DNA of 49,919 nt from a virus: the IMG/VR virus record IMGVR_UViG_3300006071_000654, positions 1 through 49,919 of that record. The stretch is one strand, 5' to 3'. The position numbers and the translations under genes are program-made. A model generated the notes under the pieces. The model worked only from the letters and a program-made list of their open reading frames with translations, was not told the DNA's origin and did no database searches. This document shows, in pieces, positions 6,894 to 13,717 of the stretch; the stretch's first letter is position 1, and every line of letters starts with the position of its first letter.

Positions 6894-7143
6894 ATTTAAG
6901 TTTAAACCACATTTCATCTGCTTCTGTGAGGAACTTCAAGCGATACTTGAATGTCATTGACACGGGATCGTATGCTTCTTCTAAATCATACTTTCCCGGG
7001 AAGTGCGACTGCATTTGTTCCATAGCCCATCGGTATCGGTTAGTCTCCTCTGAGCCACTAGGCTCTCTAAACCAATTAACCCAATTAACCGGACCTACTT
7101 TGTTAAGAAGTTCCTCAGGAGTCACGATAAACTTGTATTTCAC
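6886..7143 (-). CDS. Small phage protein of the 6213-7143 paralog group (85 aa)
   Basis: ATG overlaps the folE stop. The N-terminus is a strand (MKYKFIVTPEELLNK), the middle has WVNWFREPSGSEETNRYRWAM, and the C-terminus FKYRLKFLTEADEMWFKLKY carries the family ending. As the longest of the three siblings it may keep the full domain. Such short proteins are common between phage metabolic genes; function is unknown. Confidence 0.6.
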   Translation of the reverse strand: MKYKFIVTPEELLNKVGPVNWVNWFREPSGSEETNRYRWAMEQMQSHFPGKYDLEEAYDPVSMTFKYRLKFLTEADEMWFKLKYE

Positions 7144-7817
7144 TTGCCCATTCGTGCGATGCTAAGAAACTCTGCTCTTGCTGCAGGATCAGTCTTGAAT
7201 CCACCACCGAGCTTACAAGTCACAGTTGACGAACCAGTATCTTCAACACCGCGACTCTTAACGCAATAGTGCTGTGCATCAATCATAACTGCAACATTGT
7301 CAGTTTCAAGGATATAGCAAAGAGTGTGGAATACCTGCTCAGTTAGTCGCTCTTGAATCTGAGGACGCTTTGCAAAGTACTCAACGATACGATTGATCTT
7401 TGAGAGACCAAGAACCTTTTCGTTGGGAACATAAGCAACAGTAGCAAGACCGTCAATGATTACAAAATGATGTTCACAATTACTTTGTACATTCACGTTG
7501 CGTTCAACGACCATTTCATCATAGCCCATCTTGTTCGCAACAGTTGTACACTTGGGGAATGCTTCATAGTCAAGTCCCCAAAAGATTTCTCCTACATACA
7601 TTTTAGCGACCCGCTTCGGGGTTTCCTCTAAGCTATCATCAGTTAGGTCAAGCCCGAGAGTCTCCATAATATCCTTAAACTTACGCTCAATGATTTCAAT
7701 CTTATCAGTACGGCTCAGTCCATTGTCAACTGTCGGTGTTTCAACTCCCATCTTTACGAGATATTCGTGAACTTGTTGACCTAACGCCGGATCACACTTA
7801 CTCTTATTAAAGCTCAT
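7140..7817 (-). CDS. folE: GTP cyclohydrolase I (FolE)
   Basis: 225 residues, full length. FolE makes dihydroneopterin triphosphate from GTP, the first step of both folate and 7-deazaguanine synthesis. Signatures are intact: SNCEHHF (112-118), VLGLSKINRI (135-144), RPQIQERLT (151-159), and HYCVKSRGVEDTGSSTVT (183-200). Zinc ligands C114, H117 and C185 are all present. The product feeds the QueD and QueE of this window. It overlaps the GIY-YIG gene upstream by 11 nt and the small paralog downstream by 4 nt, so it sits in a continuous transcript. Confidence 0.95.
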   Translation of the reverse strand: MSFNKSKCDPALGQQVHEYLVKMGVETPTVDNGLSRTDKIEIIERKFKDIMETLGLDLTDDSLEETPKRVAKMYVGEIFWGLDYEAFPKCTTVANKMGYDEMVVERNVNVQSNCEHHFVIIDGLATVAYVPNEKVLGLSKINRIVEYFAKRPQIQERLTEQVFHTLCYILETDNVAVMIDAQHYCVKSRGVEDTGSSTVTCKLGGGFKTDPAARAEFLSIARMGK

Positions 7818-8484
7818 TCTTATTCATCCTTCTTAAATGTTGTACTAGGTTGCCCTTATTAAACTCTCGGCGGCAACAGAGACAACAACTGTTGTGTCTC
7901 TCAAATCTTGCTCCGTTATTATTAAGTATAGCACTTTCGCTCATCTTTTGTCTAGTCTTTTGGGACTTTGGACCCTTATTAGCTTCGCTTATTATTTGTT
8001 TGGTTTCGAGCGAATGTGTTAGCCCTTGAGCAAAGGCGTTGCCTTTTATCTTTTCGGATTGGGCCTTCCTACCTTGATCATTGTCTTTGGTTTTACCTAG
8101 CCGCCGGCTGCGCTGCATATCAGAATAGTGCTTTTTAACATCTTCGGGACGATTTAATAAGGTAGTGCTTCGTTTCCGATTGGCTTCTGGACCGAGGTCC
8201 CCTCCGTAACCCCCTTTAGCAACGTTGTATCCATCTTTTCTGCTGTTGTATTTTTGAATAGTGGGTTCTTCTAACTCACTGATATAGTTCCGATCATCCG
8301 ATTCTTCTAGTAGTTCAACCGCAAAACTATCCGCTCCGTATTTCTTTATCGCTCGGTGCAGGGGATATTCAGGATTTTCGGAATCTTTTACATGTTGAGA
8401 CCATCGTTGCTCAATCTTCAGTTTAGTTATACCGATATATAGCTTGTTATTAACCGAATTGGTTATTTTGTATAGTTTATACAT
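7807..8484 (-). CDS. GIY-YIG homing endonuclease
   Basis: 225 residues from ATG 8484, with GGAG 6 nt upstream. The N-terminus has the GIY-YIG core (LYKITNSVNNKLYIGIT, with RW and the catalytic E of the fold following). The middle has NUMOD3-type helix-turn segments (LETKQIISEANKG, QKTRQKMSES), the minor-groove-binding units of phage homing enzymes. The C-terminus has a CxxCxREF...H zinc-finger-like ending (CCLCCRREFNKGNLVQH). The late-like promoter and hairpin at 8535-8568 precede it. It lies directly before folE, overlapping it by 11 nt, and is likely a free-standing selfish gene. Confidence 0.85.
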   Translation of the reverse strand: MYKLYKITNSVNNKLYIGITKLKIEQRWSQHVKDSENPEYPLHRAIKKYGADSFAVELLEESDDRNYISELEEPTIQKYNSRKDGYNVAKGGYGGDLGPEANRKRSTTLLNRPEDVKKHYSDMQRSRRLGKTKDNDQGRKAQSEKIKGNAFAQGLTHSLETKQIISEANKGPKSQKTRQKMSESAILNNNGARFERHNSCCLCCRREFNKGNLVQHLRRMNKNEL

Positions 8485-8534
8485 ATCTCTCTCCAAAGCA
8501 TCTATCGTTAATGCTCAACGGAAGCATATGCTTC

Positions 8535-8568
8535 AATGTTGTTACCGCCTGTAACAACATTATTTATC
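8535..8568 (-). promoter_or_regulatory. Late-like promoter followed by a perfect 11-bp hairpin
   Basis: Minus-strand GATAAATA (8561-8568) is followed at once by an inverted repeat (8535-8561) with arms AATGTTGTTAC and its complement around a 5-nt loop. A second small palindrome (GAAGCATATGCTTC, 8521-8534) follows. The hairpin would sit at the 5' end of the late message for the GIY-YIG gene, where it could stabilise the RNA or block early translation. It also separates the gene from the one at 8583-8834. Confidence 0.6.
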
Positions 8569-8582
8569 TTAGATATGTACTT

Positions 8583-8834
8583 TTATTCTTTAGTTTTGTC
8601 CTTCACCTGCCCGTTTGCTAGGATAAACTTATTGAGCAATCCGGTTGTGTTGTTGGTAAATGATACCTCAAGCGAGTCAGTCTTGGATTCTGCTAATACC
8701 AACAAACCTGCTCTTTCGCCGACAATCGGAAGCAGTTCCATCATTAATCGCATACAGGTAAAATCATCAGCAACATCATATAGATACTTCAACATAATAT
8801 GCTGAACCTGTTCATCTATCGTATTGATATGCAT
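8583..8834 (-). CDS. Hypothetical phage protein (83 aa)
   Basis: ATG 8834 overlaps the glycosyltransferase stop (TGATG). The first half is helical (MHINTIDEQVQHIMLKYLYDVADDF), followed by ELLPIVGERAGLLVLAESK and two strands. No family is recognised. Being coupled to the glycosyltransferase, it may be a partner, but that is only context. Confidence 0.6.
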   Translation of the reverse strand: MHINTIDEQVQHIMLKYLYDVADDFTCMRLMMELLPIVGERAGLLVLAESKTDSLEVSFTNNTTGLLNKFILANGQVKDKTKE

Positions 8835-10012
8835 CAATACTTCGCTTCACGAGTATGTTTTCTGTAGTCAGCACTGTCGCGCAGATACTTCTGACCCTTG
8901 CCTTCAAGAATGTCACAGATACGATCAATAGTGCCATCAGTCCAATCGCTGATGTTGCCCATATTAGGATGCGGCTTCTTCAACAATACATCTAGCTTAG
9001 CAATAGCATCATCAATAGACCAAGGGATATACATACGCTCATGGTCATTTGCAAATGTTTCGGGGAAGCTACGATACGCAGGGTATAGAACATTGCAACC
9101 GAGTGCATCAGCTTCACTTACAGTATTAGATACCCAATCTTGCAATGCACAGTTGAACACTACGCGACTGTTGTTGACAATCTCGTAATACTTGTTCTTG
9201 TCAAGATTATCATAGATGATTAACTTGCCATCTTCGACCATCTTGCGAGTGCGAGCCATGTAGCTATCGTTGTTGCTCTTTAGTTCACCGCCGCTGCAAA
9301 CAACAAACTCAACATCCTTGCTAGGATAGCGTTCATGCCATACATCAATCAAGTCCATGTAGAAGTCAGGTTGCTTCTCTTGATCCCAACGGGCACTGAA
9401 TACAACACGCAATCTACGTGAACTAAATGGAGTAATATAGTTGTCTACTCTTTCAGTCACTTCATCCTTACCGAATGCAAGACCTGAAATATTGTAGATA
9501 GGAACGTCCCATCCTGCAACCTTCATGTGTGCAACCATTTCTTCGTTAGTTGCGAGAACACCTGATACACTAGAGCATACCATCTGTTCATATGCTCTCA
9601 TCCAGCGATCCATTCCCCACACATGAACAAAGTCATCGGGGTCAATTGTCTGTGCAAGGCAGCGCACAAAGATTTTCGGCTGCTTATCTTCGGGAAGCTG
9701 GTCAATGATATAGGGCAATGATTCAAAGCCCGGCTGGAACATATCTTCAAAGTAGATTACGTCTTCGCTCGTTACCTCACCTTGCTGCATCATCTTAACA
9801 AGGTTCATCATTTGACTCATGCCAAAGTATGAACGACCATGTGCATCAAGCACCTGACCAGTTACAATCTTTTGGCTATTATCAAGAGTCAGACCGGGGA
9901 CATACACGACATCAATCCCGCGCCGATCAAAGACGCGCTTGTTCCACTCTGTAAGCTGTAGAGTGTACCTTGCGTTATAGGCTTCTAAGCCCATGTAGAA
10001 TAGTTTTCTCAT
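8834..10012 (-). CDS. Glycosyltransferase, GT4-like (GT-B fold)
   Basis: 392 residues. The C-terminal donor domain is clear: LRVVFSARWDQEKQPDF, a strand VEFVVCSGG, then a conserved block ending in NTVSEADALGCNVLYP, equivalent to the E-containing nucleotide-sugar motif. The N-terminal domain lacks a Gly-rich loop as obvious as in the 103-1431 protein. It probably transfers a sugar from a nucleotide donor in the cytoplasm; phage targets include modified DNA bases, tail fibres and host envelope glycans. The region also carries a nucleotidyltransferase and deazaguanine genes. GGGGA precedes the ATG. Confidence 0.75.
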   Translation of the reverse strand: MRKLFYMGLEAYNARYTLQLTEWNKRVFDRRGIDVVYVPGLTLDNSQKIVTGQVLDAHGRSYFGMSQMMNLVKMMQQGEVTSEDVIYFEDMFQPGFESLPYIIDQLPEDKQPKIFVRCLAQTIDPDDFVHVWGMDRWMRAYEQMVCSSVSGVLATNEEMVAHMKVAGWDVPIYNISGLAFGKDEVTERVDNYITPFSSRRLRVVFSARWDQEKQPDFYMDLIDVWHERYPSKDVEFVVCSGGELKSNNDSYMARTRKMVEDGKLIIYDNLDKNKYYEIVNNSRVVFNCALQDWVSNTVSEADALGCNVLYPAYRSFPETFANDHERMYIPWSIDDAIAKLDVLLKKPHPNMGNISDWTDGTIDRICDILEGKGQKYLRDSADYRKHTREAKY

Positions 10013-10033
10013 ATGTCCCCGTTCTGTATTATA

Positions 10034-10261
10034 TTAGCCTCGGCCCTGTTCCTTGAAACGAGCCAAGTCAATTTCCCACTGATTCTTCACTGGCTTGCCA
10101 ATGACAAACTTCTGGAACTGACGATAAACATAGCTTCTGCTATTGTAAAGTTCGGCTTCGTCAAAACGATAACCGTAGTCACGGCAGAAGTTGCGATACT
10201 TGTCAAGGTCTTCAAAAATCTGATTGACCCGAGCGTTAGACTTAGTGGTATTCTTTGCCAT
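10034..10261 (-). CDS. Hypothetical phage protein (75 aa)
   Basis: Small basic protein, AAGGA before the ATG. It is mostly helical and ends WEIDLARFKEQGRG. The pattern RNFCRDYGYRFDEAELYNSRSYVYRQFQ suggests a compact nucleic-acid- or protein-binding helical bundle, as in several T4-like phage orphans. It lies in the same transcript as the QueD-like gene; function is unknown. Confidence 0.6.
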   Translation of the reverse strand: MAKNTTKSNARVNQIFEDLDKYRNFCRDYGYRFDEAELYNSRSYVYRQFQKFVIGKPVKNQWEIDLARFKEQGRG

Positions 10262-10271
10262 TTTATTTTCC

Positions 10272-10733
10272 TTAAATGGTTAGTGATTGATAAGGTTTAG
10301 TTGTGTTGTAGTAAATTGTGGCACCGTTCTCACCATCTTCACTGACAGTGATTTCAATGTCACGGTTGGGGTAGCGACTTGCGATAAACTGATATAGATC
10401 ATCACAAATCATTTCACAAGACTTATGATCAAGCTGCATCACTCCATCCTTAAAGCTATTCTCTAGCCATCGTTTGAACTGAATAAACTCAATGTCACGG
10501 TCATTGTGTGTTACCTGAATCGCCACCTTGAAATGAAAGATGTGACGATGCGGGTATCCTAGGAAACTAACGTCATATTCGTCGCCAGTTGCCAAGCTCT
10601 TGTCGGTGTCTGCACCGGGATACATGTGAATGCCTTCACGCTGAAACGTAACCCAAATCATACGCTTTGCAGCGTTATTGATTCTATTGCGAGTATCAGC
10701 CTGAGTCTGCAAGATATATGTTTCAATAGTCAT
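10272..10733 (-). CDS. QueD-like (T-fold) protein, function uncertain
   Basis: 153 residues. It appears to follow the 6-pyruvoyl-tetrahydropterin synthase layout: PHRHIFHFKV (residues about 60-69) resembles the HGHxYxV zinc strand, FIQFKRWLE resembles the DFxxLK helix, LDHKSCEMICDDLYQFI resembles the DH-x-LN and helix part, and ITVSEDGENGATI resembles the V-x-E end strand. The catalytic Cys position is not obvious. It may be a degenerate or re-tasked relative of the QueD at 3160-3702. Just downstream of dpdA, it could bind a deazapurine or pterin. This is an alignment by eye; a search is needed to be sure. Confidence 0.5.
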   Translation of the reverse strand: MTIETYILQTQADTRNRINNAAKRMIWVTFQREGIHMYPGADTDKSLATGDEYDVSFLGYPHRHIFHFKVAIQVTHNDRDIEFIQFKRWLENSFKDGVMQLDHKSCEMICDDLYQFIASRYPNRDIEITVSEDGENGATIYYNTTKPYQSLTI

Positions 10734-10758
10734 TATGTTTTTACTTTATCACTTTGTT

Positions 10759-10788
10759 GTTATAAACGCAAATGTTTTGGTCAATCAA
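10759..10788 (-). promoter_or_regulatory. Possible sigma70-type promoter before the QueD-like gene
   Basis: Minus strand TTGATT (10783-10788), 18 bp spacer, TATAAC (10759-10764), overlapping the 3' end of dpdA. The match is weaker than for the other sites. Confidence 0.4.
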
Positions 10789-12340
10789 GAACTTCTGCCA
10801 TTGCATCATCACTATCCTCAATGATTTCATCAATTTCAGGATCATCATTGACCGGTTCATCAATGCTAAACAACTGGTCAAACATAGTATGTGCGTTCAT
10901 AGTTTTCTTGCCACTGAATCCTTGACCAGCCTTCATCTGCATCCAAAACTTGCTGTACTGATCAATCATTGCAAGACTCTTTTCACGATCCTTCAATGAG
11001 AAAATCTCATCAACAATGTCAGCAAAGTTAAGATGACCAAGAGGATCCATAACCATCTTTGGTTTGATTCCCTGTTCATATCTACGATTTGCTTCTTGGA
11101 CAGCAGACATATGCTGATAGACATTGTGAGCCTGAATCAATGTATAGCTAAGAGTGTCCCAGCTAGTCTTTGTTTCCTTACCATGCTGACCAAGAAAGCC
11201 CTTACCACGATAGCAAAGGTCTTTCATGACCATTAGATCGGTAACTGGACTGTCAGTGAAGACTTTGTGAATATTATCAGCTAAGACACCATCACTGAAC
11301 TTGCGGGTATCAGTTGAATACTTCTTAGCTTCCGCAGTCTTTTCCATTGCATAAGTCCACTTAGTGTCATGTTCAAACGTGTTATTGTTATAAGCAAGAC
11401 CCTTAGCAGCAGCAAAGAACGGGCTAGCACAGTCAAATGTAATTTGGAACTTTGGATTATGATGCTTACGAACTGCTCTTTGAATATCGGTAAAGAGAAC
11501 AGCATATTCCATGATACTAGTACCAAGACAGTGAATTAGATCATGCTTGCCTTCTTCAAGAAAGCCATCGTGAATGATGCCAACCAAACGCTTTAGCATC
11601 AAGTGAATGTCAATCTTATTCTGACCACCGAACGCCCAGCCATTGAATGCACGATCACCGTAGATGCTAGTATCGCAATACTTCTTCATTTCTTCATACC
11701 AGTCATCTGACTGCTTATGATTGCGACCCTGTAGTACGTTTAAGAACTTGCAGCGACCATCACGATTTTGGATGAAGTATTCGTTATTGATATGAGTAGC
11801 AGTAATTGCTTCTTGGATCGTGCTGATACCATGTGCAGATTTGCCAGTCTTCTTATCCTTAATGTGATAAGTTGTTAGTGACTGTGATGGAATATCAAGA
11901 CACATGCCATAGTCCATGTACTCATCCATCCAAGTAAGAACTTGTTGACGCTTCTTCATTGCGCGGGGGCAGTTGGGGTCTTTCCAATCTGCGGGCCACT
12001 GACATTTAAGAATCTGGAACCCGCCCGAGTCTCCTAGCAGAAAAGTATTCTGTCTATCTCTCTTGCGGATGATAGATTCGTTATTGTCATCCTTAGTAAT
12101 ATCCAGATTCGCGTGACCCGCAGAATATAGTCCCCACTTGTACGTATACAATCCTTCCTTCTCATTAAGGAAGTTTAACTTCTCAACATCACCGTTGAAG
12201 GCCGCAGGGATTCTCGCTGGGTCAAAATAGTTTTCACCTTCACGCTGCTTGCCTAAGCCGGCAATGAAGAAAGACGAGACTGCTGGCAGAAACAACGCCC
12301 AATCTGGGTTATGTGCTGCGGAGAGATTAATTTGTTCCAA
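10781..12340 (-). CDS. dpdA: DpdA-like DNA 7-deazaguanine transglycosylase (TGT family)
   Basis: 519 residues. The tRNA-guanine transglycosylase barrel motifs are present: FLLGDSGGFQIL (100-111, D104 base-binding), CLDIP (147-151), LNVLQGR (200-206), FNGWAFGG (232-239) and HCLGTS (270-275), with FDCASPF around D303 matching the FDCVxPTR nucleophile loop. It differs from bacterial Tgt in length and in lacking a clear CxC zinc site. Phage DpdA proteins of this family exchange guanine in DNA for preQ0 or a derivative, and folE, queD and queE are in the window. Translation starts at a TTG with AGGA 8 nt upstream, 9 bp after the previous stop; the next in-frame ATG would remove the D104 motif. Confidence 0.85.
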   Translation of the reverse strand: MEQINLSAAHNPDWALFLPAVSSFFIAGLGKQREGENYFDPARIPAAFNGDVEKLNFLNEKEGLYTYKWGLYSAGHANLDITKDDNNESIIRKRDRQNTFLLGDSGGFQILKCQWPADWKDPNCPRAMKKRQQVLTWMDEYMDYGMCLDIPSQSLTTYHIKDKKTGKSAHGISTIQEAITATHINNEYFIQNRDGRCKFLNVLQGRNHKQSDDWYEEMKKYCDTSIYGDRAFNGWAFGGQNKIDIHLMLKRLVGIIHDGFLEEGKHDLIHCLGTSIMEYAVLFTDIQRAVRKHHNPKFQITFDCASPFFAAAKGLAYNNNTFEHDTKWTYAMEKTAEAKKYSTDTRKFSDGVLADNIHKVFTDSPVTDLMVMKDLCYRGKGFLGQHGKETKTSWDTLSYTLIQAHNVYQHMSAVQEANRRYEQGIKPKMVMDPLGHLNFADIVDEIFSLKDREKSLAMIDQYSKFWMQMKAGQGFSGKKTMNAHTMFDQLFSIDEPVNDDPEIDEIIEDSDDAMAEVLD

Positions 12341-12349
12341 TGTAGGATC

Positions 12350-12703
12350 CTATTTTACTAATGTTTGGACCATCTTTATTTTGTGGTCAAGGTTCTTTTT
12401 CTGTTCCACAAGATCAGCGATGGTAGGGTTAGACTTAGCCAGCCTTTCAAGTTCTGCTTCTTCATATTGCTTCTTGATAGCCCAAGAAAGTGCAGATTCA
12501 GCATCAGGAGTTAGACCAACACTAGCATGGCTAGTGTTAATCTGCATCCAGGTATAACCATCATAGACTTCCATAGATTGAGTGCTGGCGTTCCATCTAA
12601 TGTTTCCAGCGCCCAGTCCTGAACTGTTGTTAATATATGTGGTCGCAGGCATTCCACCGTTGACCATCATATATCTACCAGAACCGTTGATAGTCTTAAG
12701 CAT
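12350..12703 (-). CDS. Hypothetical virion-type protein (117 aa)
   Basis: ATG overlaps the sliding-clamp stop (TAATG). The N-terminal half, YINNSSGLGAGNIRWNASTQSMEVYDG, resembles short beta-strand repeats of phage fibre and baseplate-wedge proteins; the C-terminal part is an alpha helix with heptad-like pattern (AELERLAKSNPTIADLVEQKK). A structural role is a guess from composition. Its place between the clamp and dpdA does not help. Confidence 0.5.
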   Translation of the reverse strand: MLKTINGSGRYMMVNGGMPATTYINNSSGLGAGNIRWNASTQSMEVYDGYTWMQINTSHASVGLTPDAESALSWAIKKQYEEAELERLAKSNPTIADLVEQKKNLDHKIKMVQTLVK

Positions 12704-13437
12704 TACTTAGCCTGTGCGGGAAGCAAATAAGTCCAAGTAGCGAAACCGCTATCAACAACGATTTCAGCAGCGCCTGCATCAGCGAAGCGAACAGTCTTCT
12801 CACCCGGAAGATCCATGATTGCGAGAAAGACCTTGACAGGCCAGTTCCAAGGCTTGTTCAACGTACCACTTACACTCGGCTGGAAGACAAAGTTGCCTGA
12901 GTGAGTTGAGGGATCACCAAAGTAAATCTTAAGATCACCATTGTCAGTCTTAGTAGTGAAAGTGATTTCTTCGCTGTTAGCCTGAGCCTGCTTCTTAAGA
13001 CGCTGAATACCATCAACAGTAGGAGTAAACTCTACGTCCCAAGTAGTACCACGAAACGAAACAGTCTTAACCTTGTCTTCAACAATGTTCTTAGCCATCA
13101 AGCGATAGTCGTTAACGAAGTCGCCCGTTGCAGTTTCAAAGTGAATAGCACTTGGAATCTGAGTTCCATCAACGTCCTTAGTAGTGACGTTGATGATAGC
13201 CTTATCATCGTACAAGTCATCAAAGCTAAGAATAGTCTTGAGCTTAGTCAAGTTAGGCATACCGAATACGCCCTTAAATTGAGAAATCGGAGCGTTAAGA
13301 ACGCCAGTAACGACAACTGAGCGATCATCAGCATAAGCAGAAACCTTAGTTTCAGTATCAGTGCCATCAATCTTTACGAGGTCAACAACACCCAAACCCT
13401 GAGTGTGCTGAATTAAGTCCAATAGGTAGTCTTTCAT
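12703..13437 (-). CDS. DNA polymerase sliding clamp (gp45-like)
   Basis: 244 residues from ATG 13437, with AAAGGA upstream; an earlier in-frame start without ribosome site is rejected. The length and the alternating pattern of strands and long helices fit a T4 gp45-type trimeric clamp. Features: MKDYLLDLIQHT helix, then VDLVKIDG and a duplicated strand layout, FGMPNLTKLKTIL in the middle, and a second half from about residue 120 with the same plan. The clamp rings DNA, tethers the polymerase and, in T4, activates late promoters. The DNA polymerase gene upstream ends in a matching clamp-binding tail. T4-like aquatic phage clamps show this same MPNLTKLK pattern. Confidence 0.75.
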   Translation of the reverse strand: MKDYLLDLIQHTQGLGVVDLVKIDGTDTETKVSAYADDRSVVVTGVLNAPISQFKGVFGMPNLTKLKTILSFDDLYDDKAIINVTTKDVDGTQIPSAIHFETATGDFVNDYRLMAKNIVEDKVKTVSFRGTTWDVEFTPTVDGIQRLKKQAQANSEEITFTTKTDNGDLKIYFGDPSTHSGNFVFQPSVSGTLNKPWNWPVKVFLAIMDLPGEKTVRFADAGAAEIVVDSGFATWTYLLPAQAK

Positions 13438-13447
13438 TGTTTTTCCT

Positions 13448-13642
13448 TTATAAACTTGCAATAATTTCGGCGCGTCGGGCCCGACGCTTCCGGTCAGCCT
13501 CAGTTTCTGCGATGCGTTCCGCCATTTCAGCCTTGCTAACGTAATAGCTACGCATATCTAAATGACGCATAATCTCATCTAGGTCACTGCGAAGACACGC
13601 AATCTTTTCTTCGGTGTCGAACTTTTCAAAATCAATATTCAT
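13448..13642 (-). CDS. Hypothetical phage protein (64 aa)
   Basis: Small charged helical protein with Glu/Arg-rich C-terminus (RIAETEADRKRRARRAEII). It starts the clamp transcript and is preceded by a TTGACT-17-TATAAT promoter (13681-13709) and a late-like element. AAGGAT lies just before the ATG. The basic C-terminal helix could bind nucleic acid. No family is recognised. Confidence 0.6.
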   Translation of the reverse strand: MNIDFEKFDTEEKIACLRSDLDEIMRHLDMRSYYVSKAEMAERIAETEADRKRRARRAEIIASL

Positions 13643-13658
13643 GTTTCATCCTTTATGA

Positions 13659-13666
13659 TATTTAGG
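13659..13666 (-). promoter_or_regulatory. T4-late-like promoter element (CCTAAATA)
   Basis: Minus-strand CCTAAATA 17 bp before the ATG at 13642, downstream of the sigma70-type promoter. Confidence 0.4.
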
Positions 13667-13680
13667 TTTGTATTGTGTGT

Positions 13681-13709
13681 ATTATAGTGGAATACTTTGC
13701 AAAAGTCAA
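13681..13709 (-). promoter_or_regulatory. sigma70-type promoter for the 13448-13642/clamp transcript
   Basis: Minus strand TTGACT (13704-13709), 17 bp spacer, perfect TATAAT (13681-13686). The best -10 in the window. Confidence 0.8.
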
Positions 13710-13717
13710 TTAGTTGT

